A DNA stretch of 15,022 nucleotides, taken from contig JBAYZO010000041.1 in NCBI GenBank assembly GCA_041672465.1, positions 1 through 15,022 on the forward strand. The letters run 5' to 3'. Shown in pieces: positions 1-7,213 of this stretch. The position numbers and the translations under genes are program-made. The DNA comes from UBA1206 sp041672465 (GTDB lineage: Bacteria; Bacillota; Clostridia; Oscillospirales; CAG-382). The notes under the pieces are model-generated. The model made no database searches and was not told where the DNA came from. It saw only the letters and a list, made by a program, of their open reading frames with translations. Positions within the stretch are counted from its first letter, which is position 1. Each line of letters opens with the position of its first letter.

Positions 1-359
1 CAGGAGACGCCGCCCGAACCGTACTCAACCGCTATTTTAACGCCGAGCCGCTGTTCTACCAGCATATTTCGGGCATAAACAGCGTCGTTCATCAGCTTTT
101 CGTTTAAATCCTCGCTGTAAATCTCACCCGAAGCGCTCTCGCTGACGCAGAGAAACACTATCTTTTGGCCGTCAAAACGCGTTTCCTTGGGTATGGACTC
201 GAAAATGTCCGATTCCGTTCCGCCGCTTTCGCTTTGGTTTGACGAACTGTGGCCGGAGCTGACTTCTGATTTTCCCTCGCCGCCCTTGCCGCAGGCGGCC
301 AAAAAGCACGCCGACGACAGCAGGGTTAACAATAAAATCACAGCCGTTATTTTTTTCAT
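1..359 (-). CDS. ABC-type solute-binding lipoprotein, N-terminal part (runs off left edge)
   Basis: Only the first 119 or so codons are inside the window; the 3' end is missing. The ATG at 359 follows a good ribosome binding site (AAAGGAAG). The product starts with MKKITAVILLLTLLSSACF and has a lipobox Leu-Ala-Ala-Cys at residues 20-23, then a Gly/Ser/Glu-rich linker, so it is a membrane-anchored lipoprotein on the outer face. Around residues 60-110 comes FDGQKIVFL, then a stretch with EDLNEKLMNDAVYARN and VEQRLGVKI. That pattern (new beta-strand, then an INDAVYxRNxxVExxxxV helix) is typical of family-1 type sugar-binding proteins of Firmicutes. It is the last visible gene of the minus-strand operon, 47 bases after the DUF4434 gene, and likely delivers the glycan or its fragments to an ABC permease further left. 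The family call rests on the N-terminus only. Confidence 0.72.
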   Translation of the reverse strand, partial: MKKITAVILLLTLLSSACFLAACGKGGEGKSEVSSGHSSSNQSESGGTESDIFESIPKETRFDGQKIVFLCVSESASGEIYSEDLNEKLMNDAVYARNMLVEQRLGVKIAVEYGSGGVS

Positions 360-406
360 GGTCTTTCTTCCTTTCATCTCATCTCATCTGTTTATCTTTC
401 ATATAT

Positions 407-1816
407 TCATCTGTACTTAAAAACGCCGATTTCGGAAACATTGCCCGCGATGTCTTCCGCCGTCGCTTTAATAATAATTTCACCCGGATAATCGCTTAAA
501 TTAAGGTAAAATGATTCTTCATAGACTGTTTTGGGGTTGGGGCGCGAAGTGTTTTTGTATTCGGCGACCTGAACGCCGTTTATATACAGTCTTAACGTAC
601 CCACCGCGTAGGTCTGCTGGAACACGCTGACTTTAACCGAAAGCGCGTTTCGCCCCGAAATTTTGGCGCAGGTGATTTGCGGGGCGTCGGGCGGGATCTC
701 TTTTTCCATCTCGCCGCTTTGGACATAACTGAGGTAAACCCCGCGCACCGACGGGGAAGCGCCGAAGTTCGCCGAATAAGCGTCGCTGTAGCTGAGAGCG
801 GCTATGGTTTCGGAATGGTTTCCGGCCTTTTCCAACTGAGCTATAAACCGCGACAGAAGGGCGGTTTGGCTCGGTTCGCCGTAAACCGTCGTTTCGCAGC
901 CGGCCCAGACGTTAAGCGAGGCTTTTTTGGCTTCGGCTATGATAAGCCTGTAATAATAGTCAAGCGAATCCATCCGCATTTGCCCGGTTCCAATGCCGTC
1001 CACACAGCAATAGATATCATTTTCGCCAAGCCCCGCCATACTCAGCATTTCGGCAAACGCCTCGGCTGTTTTCGCCGCGGTAAAGTCGTTTCCCAGCACC
1101 GTGGTGAACAGCACGGGCATGGAAGGGTCGGTAAGGCGGAAAATATCTTTGTATTTTTTTAAAAGGTCGGCGCTCTCCCGGGTTTTGTGGACTATATAGG
1201 AATTATTCATCCGCCAAGGGAAATACCAGCCGTAAAACGCGTTCGGGTATTTTTCCGCATAAAGCGAGTACAGGGTCGCGGCTATTTCCGCCGCTCTTTC
1301 CGCCTGCGCCGCGTTCCAGTCGGTGTTGGAAGCGCGAACCGTTACCCATTCTTCCGCGTAATTGAGCCCGACAAAAACCTTTATCCCCTTTGTCTCCGCC
1401 GCGGCAAGCAGGTTTTCCAACGCGTTGATGTATTCGGTAAAAGAAGACTTTTTATTTTCCTTTGTTTCCGCGCCCGTGGGGTAATAGGCGCGGGAATAAA
1501 CAGCGTAAGGCGTAAGCGCCGCGCAAGAGCAAATCACCCGGTCGATCCCCAGCGAATTCAGTTCGTCAAAATGCGCTTCCCAGTTAGCGCGGGGGGTGGT
1601 TATTTTGTTTTCCATATCAATATAGGTGACGCTCGCGGCGTATACTTTGTCGTTATAATTGTAATTGTTTTCGCCCGAGCTTTCACTTGAATGGCCGGGG
1701 TGAGACGAAGTTTCCGAACTATCGTCTCCGTTATGGTTTCCGCCTGAGCAGGAGAGGAAAAGCGAGATAAGCAAACTAAAAGCCAGTGCGCACGCGATTC
1801 TTTTTTTAATTTTAAT
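407..1816 (-). CDS. DUF4434 glycosidase-like lipoprotein, paralogue A (likely ATT start)
   Basis: This is a surface lipoprotein with a predicted TIM-barrel domain of the DUF4434 family and a C-terminal beta-sandwich. The first usual start in frame (TTG at 1774) would cut the signal peptide in half. Reading back, the frame gives I-K-I-K-K-R followed by a hydrophobic run and the lipobox Phe-Leu-Ser-Cys, starting from ATT at 1816, seven bases after an AAAGGGGGGG tract. I therefore choose 1816, which gives 469 codons, the same length as its neighbour. DUF4434 marks are KVFVGLN followed by AEEW, and YGWYFPWRMNNS. The C-terminal 95 or so residues, from PDAPQITCAKI on, look like an Ig-like module. 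The start overlaps the stop of the upstream paralogue, so translation is probably coupled. Where the paralogue has Glu in GWYYVWEM this protein has Arg, which hints at altered or lost catalysis. Substrate unknown. Confidence 0.82.
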   Translation of the reverse strand: MKIKKRIACALAFSLLISLFLSCSGGNHNGDDSSETSSHPGHSSESSGENNYNYNDKVYAASVTYIDMENKITTPRANWEAHFDELNSLGIDRVICSCAALTPYAVYSRAYYPTGAETKENKKSSFTEYINALENLLAAAETKGIKVFVGLNYAEEWVTVRASNTDWNAAQAERAAEIAATLYSLYAEKYPNAFYGWYFPWRMNNSYIVHKTRESADLLKKYKDIFRLTDPSMPVLFTTVLGNDFTAAKTAEAFAEMLSMAGLGENDIYCCVDGIGTGQMRMDSLDYYYRLIIAEAKKASLNVWAGCETTVYGEPSQTALLSRFIAQLEKAGNHSETIAALSYSDAYSANFGASPSVRGVYLSYVQSGEMEKEIPPDAPQITCAKISGRNALSVKVSVFQQTYAVGTLRLYINGVQVAEYKNTSRPNPKTVYEESFYLNLSDYPGEIIIKATAEDIAGNVSEIGVFKYR

Positions 1817-3221
1817 TGACTTCCCCCCCTTTCGTATATGTTAAGGAAGAAACTTCCGAAGAAGTGCCGTTGACGTCAAAGGCGCGAACTTCCACAAGCA
1901 GCGTTTCACCCGGCGAATAGGCGGAAATGTCAATATAAAAGCTCGCGCGGTAAACCTTCCCGGCGCGAATGTCGCCGTTTTCGGCGGTTTTATATTCTTG
2001 GCCGTTTATCGTGACTTTAACCTCCTCCACGCCGTAGGTGTTTTGAACCGCGTCCACAGCCAGCGACAGCGCGTCCCGCCCGGTGATCTCGGAAATCTCA
2101 ATTTCGGGCTTTCCGGGAATTTCGTCATTCGGGAGAAGACCTGTTTTCATATATTCAACATACATATCGTGATAAACGGAAGTGCCGACCATATCGGGCG
2201 AATAGTAATGGGTGTAGGAAAAGGTCACAAAACCGCTGACATAGTCTTTCGCCGCTTTCATCTGGTTGATAAACCTCGCCACCGGAGCCGCCGTCCAAGT
2301 CGCCTGAACAAAGTTTTCATCGTTTGCCCAGAACAAAAGCCCGCTTTTGGTTTTAACCGCCTCGCCGACAGCGGCGAAATAGTCCGGGAGCTTGGAAAGG
2401 CTCATATACCCCGCCCCCACGCTGTCCTGACAGCAATAAATATCCCCCGCCCGAAAATTCGCCGCCGCAAAAAGCTGTTTTAAGCTTTCGCCGAGCTGTT
2501 CGGCGGAGCCGTCCGCTTCGCTGATAAAAGGCGAGAGCATCAGCGGCATTGAGGGGTCTATTTCGGTCAGCGTATCTAAATAAAGGTTGAGAAGCCCGGC
2601 GTTTTCCACAGGCCATCTCATAATACTGCCGTTGGACATTTCCCAGACATAATACCAGCCGTAAAGCGCGCCGGGGTATTTGGATTTATACGCCGTGTAA
2701 ATTGTTTGCGCCGTTAAAACCCCAATCTCCGCTTGTTTTTGGTTCCAGCCGCTGTCCGAAGGCCCTTTTGACCACCATTCGTCGGCGTTGTTAAGCCCAA
2801 CGAACACCTTCATCCCCAGCTCCTCGGCGCAGGCGAGGAGGGTTTCCGTCATGCCGGAGTATCGGTCGGAATATGTCCCGCTTTTATATTCATCACCGCC
2901 GCCGTAATCAAAGTAAACGTCGGCATATTTGCCGTAAGGCGTCATACAGCACCACTGGAGAATAACGGTGTCTATGCCCGCTTCCAAAAGCCCCTTCAAG
3001 TGCCGCGTCATTTTCGATTCGTCAAACGACAGGATGGCAAACGGCTGGATAAACGAACCCGTCACGACGGGATAGTCTTTTACGGTTTCGCCGGGCGTTT
3101 CGCTTGTTTCGGTTTCCGAAAATCCGCCGCCGCTTTCTTCCGAAACGCCGTTATTGACCGGATTTGAAGCGCAGGCGCACAAAAGCGACGTAAAAATAAT
3201 CAGGGCAAGCATTTTTTTCAT
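1812..3221 (-). CDS. DUF4434 glycosidase-like lipoprotein, paralogue B
   Basis: Start chosen at ATG 3221 because GGAG sits six bases upstream; a TTG at 3233 is also in frame but would put that site inside the gene. The product (469 aa) begins MKKMLALIIFTSLLCAC, with the lipid-bearing Cys at residue 17, then a linker rich in Ser, Glu and Thr. The DUF4434 domain covers roughly residues 50-350: GSFIQPFAILSF, a region ending ILQWCC, KVFVGLNNADEWW, YGWYYVWEMSNGS, and LLFWANDENF near its end. Family knowledge suggests a glycoside-hydrolase-like TIM barrel outside the cell; the acids in DEWW, WEM and NDENF are candidate active-site residues. From about residue 375 a beta-sandwich follows (PGKPEIEISEI onward). 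It lies between the GH20 gene (111-base gap) and its tandem duplicate, in one operon. No enzymatic specificity can be read from the sequence. Confidence 0.85.
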   Translation of the reverse strand: MKKMLALIIFTSLLCACASNPVNNGVSEESGGGFSETETSETPGETVKDYPVVTGSFIQPFAILSFDESKMTRHLKGLLEAGIDTVILQWCCMTPYGKYADVYFDYGGGDEYKSGTYSDRYSGMTETLLACAEELGMKVFVGLNNADEWWSKGPSDSGWNQKQAEIGVLTAQTIYTAYKSKYPGALYGWYYVWEMSNGSIMRWPVENAGLLNLYLDTLTEIDPSMPLMLSPFISEADGSAEQLGESLKQLFAAANFRAGDIYCCQDSVGAGYMSLSKLPDYFAAVGEAVKTKSGLLFWANDENFVQATWTAAPVARFINQMKAAKDYVSGFVTFSYTHYYSPDMVGTSVYHDMYVEYMKTGLLPNDEIPGKPEIEISEITGRDALSLAVDAVQNTYGVEEVKVTINGQEYKTAENGDIRAGKVYRASFYIDISAYSPGETLLVEVRAFDVNGTSSEVSSLTYTKGGEVN

Positions 3222-3332
3222 TTTATTCTCCAATGCAACTCAAAAGTCGGCTAAAAAAAGTTCCTGTAATTTCGTTAGTCTTGCTTGAAATTCTAATGCA
3301 AAACCTATGTTTCGTTTACCGAAGCGCTGCTT

Positions 3333-6107
3333 TTATGTTATTTTTTTAGAAATTTCATCGCAAAGCTTTTTAAGCGTTGATTTATAAACACGCCCGCGGG
3401 TGAGATAAGTTTTTAAAAACTCGGCCTCGGCGGGGCATTTACCCGATTTTTCGGCTCTTTCGGCAAGTTCAAAATACGGCGAAAAATCGTGCCCGTACAC
3501 CTCGAACTCTTCAATCCCTCCGCTGTAACTCTCCCCCAGCCCTTCGCAATACCACATTTTAACCTGACAATATTTAATAAACCTTGCGCTTACGCGGGGG
3601 ATATCAATTTTATCGGTCACCTCGTCGCCTTGGCTCCCGTCTTTGAGATGATAAACTTCCCGCCAGCACTCGCCGTCGTCAGACACTAAAATTTTATATT
3701 CCGGAACATGTTCGGAAAAAGTAATTTCAAACCGATTAAAAGACCGGATTTGCCCCAAATCAATTTCCAGCCATGAGTCGTCGCGCCGCGAAAATTGCAG
3801 TTGGCGGCTGCGGTTGATAATCCCGTCCACCGCCATATCTGCGGTGAATCTGCCGTCGTTTACTAAATATCCCGACGCGCTTGCTTTGCGGCGGTACGCC
3901 AAATTCGGGTTGGCGAGAAGTGAAAAATCGTTTCCGTCCAAAGCTTTTCCGGTAATCTCAAGGGTTTTTATACATTTGCTCACCTCTTCGGCAGGCAGCA
4001 CAAACGTGGTCGAATCTTCCCTGTCGTGCTCGCGGGTGTTGATAGCGTCATAGTAATATTTATCCCCCTCCACAAGCAGCGTCTTTCGGTTGTCAGATGA
4101 GATTGTCAGCTTGATTTCGCCGCCGGCGGGGACAATATAGTCAAACTCAAAATCATAAACCCCGCGCGAGGCGATAAGCTTGCGGTCGGAAGCCCGAATA
4201 AACAGCCTGCCGTCCCTGCCACCGAACAGAGTAAAATCGGTTTTTATGTTTTCGGGGGGCGTAAATTTAAAAGAAGCGGTATAGGGAAAGCCTACGCTGA
4301 GAAAAGGCAGCGAAATATTCTCGCCCTCCGCGGCGTGATGGCCGTTTCCGCTGAGGTCGCGCGTACCCGACGCAAAGTCATATTTACAAAGCGTTTCGCC
4401 TTTACCTTTGCTCTTCACTACCCGCCCGGGGTTGACGCAGGGAACTTTAGCTGTATAAAACCGAACTTTGTCCCCAAACTCGGCTTTGCTTTGGTCTTCG
4501 CGCGCCTCACCGTACCAGGTTTTTTCGGCGATAAGCGCCGCCCCGCCCTTGAAGCGGTCAAAGATGTCAAACACCGAAAACCCGCTGTCGGTGGTGTAGA
4601 GATCGTTCCAGAGACAAACTTTCGCCCCTAAAAACTGAGGATCTCCCCGCAGAGCGGCGTCTACGCCGCTGTTATCAAACCAAGTGGCTTCCCATGAATC
4701 GTAAACGCCCTCGTAATCGAGATAATCGGCAAAATTCCAGTTGCCGCCGGGGACGATATAAAGCGGGAACATTATGGCGTTGATCACGTCAAAGCCGTAT
4801 TCGAGAAGCGCGCGGTAGTTTTGCATTCCGGGGGCGGCATAGCTCGCCCTCGCTTTTCCGCATACGGGGTGAGTTCCGTTGTAGCTGTCGGGGGCGCCGA
4901 ACATCGCCCACACCTGCGCCCTGCCGCCGGCGTCGTTTATATGGCGGATAAGCTCGTCGCAGTAAACCCGCATTTCCTCCGAATATTCGCGGGGGTATTC
5001 GTCGGTGCCTATATCAAAAATACGCGTCGCGAAACAGGGTTCATCGCCCTTTATATACTCGTCTATCAGCTTTTTCGTAAATTCCACGGCTCTTTTATCG
5101 CGCACGTCAAGGAGTGTGTCGCCTATCATGGGGAGAGGCGGCTTTACGCGGGCAAAACTCTTGCTGTGGGCGGGGGTGTCGACTTCGGTCGCGATTTCAA
5201 TGCCGTATTTCAGGGCGGTGAGCTGATATTCGCGGTATTCTTTTTTAGTGTAAAACCCGTCGTCGGCGGCAAGCCCCTCAAAGTCGCTTTCCAAGCGAAA
5301 CGCCTCGTAACCCTTTCCGCCCCAGTCGTTAATGTGAAGATGAAGATCGTTGATTTTAAAGTACGCGATATATTTGGTGATTTCGGTGAGGTATTCCATG
5401 GGCGTCCAGGCTCTGCCGACGTCAAGGAGAAGCGAGCGCACTTTGTGTTTTGGGTAATCGCGCGCTTTGCCTTTGGGAATCGAGCGTTTGTCGGGCGACG
5501 CGCTGAGTATCTGCACCACGGTGACCCCGCCGTAAAACGCGCCTTTCGGGTGGGGGGCGCTTATTATCACCTTATCGGAAATTTCAAGCGTATAGCCCTC
5601 GTCGCCGAGAAATTCAAGCGTTTTATCAAGCACAAACTCAACTTCCGGCGAACCTCCTCCGGTTTGAGGGCGCATTCCAAGCATATCCACGCAAAACGCC
5701 GCGAACATCCCCGCTTTTTCAGAAAATTCGGGCGAATATAAAAGCGAAGGCGAGTCGGAAAGGGTAAGGCTGCCCTTTTTGCCTTTCCATTCTCTTATGG
5801 AAGGGAGGGTTTCGGGGATTTTGTTATCGCCCTCCTCGGCTGTATACATACCGGGTATGGTCACAAAAACATTTGATTTGCCCGTGGTAATCTCCCCGCT
5901 TTGGGTGTTTTTAACCCCCAAAATCAAAGCGACTTCCGTGTCGTTGTACGGCAGGCGAATTTCGCCGTCAATTCCCACAACGGCGGTGTTGTCGCTGCCA
6001 TAGATAAAGGGAGCGTATTCAAGAGTACGGCAATCCGGCAGGACAAGCCTTTTGTTCTTTAAATCAACTTTTGGGACTGCTTTTCCGAGGTATTCCGCAA
6101 TATCCAT
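3333..6107 (-). CDS. GH20-family beta-N-acetylhexosaminidase with LamG-like and F5/8C (CBM32-like) modules
   Basis: Start at ATG 6107 (924 aa) because GAGG stands seven bases before it; a TTG at 6122 adds five codons. Order of domains: an N-terminal beta region; a GH20b-like domain around residues 115-200 (FAAFCVDMLGM through GAFYGGVTVVQIL); a catalytic TIM barrel around 220-515; a LamG/concanavalin-like module around 580-725 (DLSGNGHHAAEG); and an F5/8 type C, CBM32-like module around 735-870 (MAVDGI, SWLEIDLGQ, IEEFEVYG). Barrel marks are LLLDVGRAWTP, KINDLHLHINDWGG, EIATEVDTPAHS and IFDIGTDEYP. The last holds the Asp-Glu pair (about D369/E370) that in GH20 acts through substrate-assisted catalysis on terminal GlcNAc or GalNAc. 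No signal peptide or lipobox is visible, unusual for an enzyme carrying binding modules. It is the first gene of the operon, directly after a strong promoter. Confidence 0.88.
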   Translation of the reverse strand: MDIAEYLGKAVPKVDLKNKRLVLPDCRTLEYAPFIYGSDNTAVVGIDGEIRLPYNDTEVALILGVKNTQSGEITTGKSNVFVTIPGMYTAEEGDNKIPETLPSIREWKGKKGSLTLSDSPSLLYSPEFSEKAGMFAAFCVDMLGMRPQTGGGSPEVEFVLDKTLEFLGDEGYTLEISDKVIISAPHPKGAFYGGVTVVQILSASPDKRSIPKGKARDYPKHKVRSLLLDVGRAWTPMEYLTEITKYIAYFKINDLHLHINDWGGKGYEAFRLESDFEGLAADDGFYTKKEYREYQLTALKYGIEIATEVDTPAHSKSFARVKPPLPMIGDTLLDVRDKRAVEFTKKLIDEYIKGDEPCFATRIFDIGTDEYPREYSEEMRVYCDELIRHINDAGGRAQVWAMFGAPDSYNGTHPVCGKARASYAAPGMQNYRALLEYGFDVINAIMFPLYIVPGGNWNFADYLDYEGVYDSWEATWFDNSGVDAALRGDPQFLGAKVCLWNDLYTTDSGFSVFDIFDRFKGGAALIAEKTWYGEAREDQSKAEFGDKVRFYTAKVPCVNPGRVVKSKGKGETLCKYDFASGTRDLSGNGHHAAEGENISLPFLSVGFPYTASFKFTPPENIKTDFTLFGGRDGRLFIRASDRKLIASRGVYDFEFDYIVPAGGEIKLTISSDNRKTLLVEGDKYYYDAINTREHDREDSTTFVLPAEEVSKCIKTLEITGKALDGNDFSLLANPNLAYRRKASASGYLVNDGRFTADMAVDGIINRSRQLQFSRRDDSWLEIDLGQIRSFNRFEITFSEHVPEYKILVSDDGECWREVYHLKDGSQGDEVTDKIDIPRVSARFIKYCQVKMWYCEGLGESYSGGIEEFEVYGHDFSPYFELAERAEKSGKCPAEAEFLKTYLTRGRVYKSTLKKLCDEISKKIT

Positions 6108-6131
6108 CCTAAGCCCTCGCAATTAGTTATT

Positions 6132-6143
6132 TAAGTTAACTTA
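6132..6143. promoter_or_regulatory. Perfect 12-bp palindrome at the transcription start, possible operator
   Basis: TAAGTTAACTTA reads the same on both strands and touches the end of the -10 box, covering the expected start site of the glycan operon. A fully consensus promoter needs a way to be shut off, so a repressor site here is plausible. This is inference; no regulator gene for it is in the window. Confidence 0.4.
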
Positions 6144-6171
6144 TTATATCCCCTGCCAAACGTTTTGTCAA
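6143..6171 (-). promoter_or_regulatory. Consensus sigma-A promoter of the glycan operon
   Basis: On the minus strand TTGACA (6171-6166) and TATAAT (6148-6143) are separated by exactly 17 bases. Both boxes match the consensus fully. It points into the GH20 gene, whose start codon lies 36 bases after the -10 box. Confidence 0.9.
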
Positions 6172-6325
6172 TATAAAAATGAAAAAATAATCAAAAAACT
6201 TTTTATTTGCGAATTCAGGCATGATTATTATACCCGAAAGGTAAATAAATCATAAAAAAATGCCAATATAACAATCAGCAGTTTATAAGATAATAAACGC
6301 CGCTAATCCCCCGCGAATAAAACAC

Positions 6326-6368
6326 AAACCCCGCCGAAAAAGCTTTAATTGCTTTTTTAGCGGGGTTT
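6326..6368. repeat. Long inverted repeat (17 pairs, 7-base loop), terminator-like, inside a divergent promoter region
   Basis: AAACCCCGC then CGAAAAAGC on the left pairs with GCTTTTTTAG then CGGGGTTT on the right, with one C/A mismatch and one G-T pair. It resembles a bidirectional intrinsic terminator, but no gene ends here: the GH20 gene starts to the left and a plus-strand gene starts to the right. It overlaps the likely -35 of the plus-strand promoter. It may block read-through or antisense transcripts, or act as an operator. In the rest of the gap (6172-6325) I see only AT-rich sequence. Confidence 0.6.
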
Positions 6369-6377
6369 TGCTATAAT
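6349..6377 (+). promoter_or_regulatory. Probable sigma-A promoter for the 6439 gene
   Basis: TTGCTT (6349-6354), 17-base spacer, TATAAT (6372-6377). The -10 is perfect, the -35 matches only the first three bases. The -35 lies in the right arm of the inverted repeat at 6326-6368. Confidence 0.55.
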
Positions 6378-6438
6378 ACAAATAATAAGAAAAGCTTCAA
6401 GTAAAGCGGCCGACAAACAACTAAAGTCAGGGGTAAAA

Positions 6439-7059
6439 ATGAGCGGCGGACAAAATATTAACATTTATTATAATCAAGCCCTTTTCGGCGGTAATAATAA
6501 ACCATATACCCCTTTTTATTATCACGGAACAACAACCCCCGGCATAACGGAGCTGCGGGCGAATCCGGTGGCGTATTTAACGCCAAACAGGGCTTACGCG
6601 CTGTTTTACATAATCGACAAGGAAATCAACTGGGTGACCTGCGGGGTAAAAGAAGACGGCATCGTTCATTATGACGAGCGCTTTAAAAATCAGACCCAAA
6701 AGCTTTACGCCGGGAAGAGCGGCTATCTTTACAAGTGCGAAACGCACGGATTGTTCTCCCCGGGTAAAACAAGGGGGATTGTTGTTTCAGAAAGTCCTGT
6801 CAAGGTCGCGGGTTTTGAGTTTATTCCGGATGTATATAGTCAGATCCAAAGCTATGAAAAGGCGGGAGATATTGTTATAAACCGCTATGAAAGCCTGACA
6901 GGCGCCGAAAAAAAAGAGGTTTTTGATATGATGGTTCACTATATCCTTAAAAACTTCGGCGGTGAATTTTCCTCGGCTCTTAACGCAAAAGAGGTTTTTA
7001 TAAAAACCAACTTCCCCGACGCTTGGGACTACGCTAAAGCGTATACAATTGAAAAATAA
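6439..7059 (+). CDS. Uncharacterised protein with a possible ADP-ribosyltransferase-like motif
   Basis: This is a 206-residue soluble protein without signal peptide or membrane segment. ATG 6439 follows AGGGG with a five-base gap. I do not recognise a named family with certainty. The N-terminal third contains YYHGTTTPGITEL and then VAYLTPNRAYALFYI; the spacing of His-Gly-Thr and Tyr-Leu-Thr followed by an alanine-containing helix resembles the first two motifs (H and Y) of the ADP-ribosyltransferase fold, as in KptA or DUF3990 proteins. A middle part has WVTCGVKEDGIVHYDERF and KTRGIVV; the C-terminal third is helical. An expected third motif with a catalytic Glu is not clear, so this is a weak structural guess. 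It has its own promoter and no toxin-antitoxin style partner. It could equally be a plain housekeeping protein of unknown role. Confidence 0.7.
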   Translation: MSGGQNINIYYNQALFGGNNKPYTPFYYHGTTTPGITELRANPVAYLTPNRAYALFYIIDKEINWVTCGVKEDGIVHYDERFKNQTQKLYAGKSGYLYKCETHGLFSPGKTRGIVVSESPVKVAGFEFIPDVYSQIQSYEKAGDIVINRYESLTGAEKKEVFDMMVHYILKNFGGEFSSALNAKEVFIKTNFPDAWDYAKAYTIEK

Positions 7060-7071
7060 ATTTTTCAATGA

Positions 7072-7137
7072 GCAACTTTTTGTTTTTGTGGTTTAGAAAC
7101 CACAATTTCGGCAAGCCGAAACCAACAAAAAGGTTGC
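7072..7137. repeat. Three-way-junction inverted repeat (outer stem with two perfect inner hairpins)
   Basis: The outer arms GCAACTTTTTGTT (7072-7084) and AACAAAAAGGTTGC (7124-7137) pair over 13 bp with one bulged G. Between them lie two perfect hairpins: TTGTGGTTT/AAACCACAA (7086-7094 with 7097-7105) and TTTCGGC/GCCGAAA (7106-7112 with 7115-7121), each with a two-base gap. Almost every base is paired. There is no T tract after it, so it is not an ordinary terminator. It could be a small non-autonomous mobile palindrome or a structured RNA in the leader of the next gene. Confidence 0.75.
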
Positions 7138-7213
7138 GATTCTCTGAATTTACACAATCGATAGGCGGAACCATCACAAATTTACTTATCAACAGAAAGC
7201 GCCGGCGATAAAT

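Noticed and set aside
4821..5741. Long plus-strand open frame (306 codons) opposite the GH20 gene
   Set aside because: It is a shadow of the GH20 barrel: no ribosome binding site, Arg/Gly/Val-heavy composition, and the minus-strand frame has all conserved motifs.
6149..6171. Catabolite-repression (cre) site in the promoter spacer around AAACGTTT
   Set aside because: The outer TG and CA positions of the cre consensus do not line up with the central CG.
7072..7137. Integron attC site
   Set aside because: The RYYYAAC and GTTRRRY core sites are absent at the ends, and there is no integrase or cassette array.
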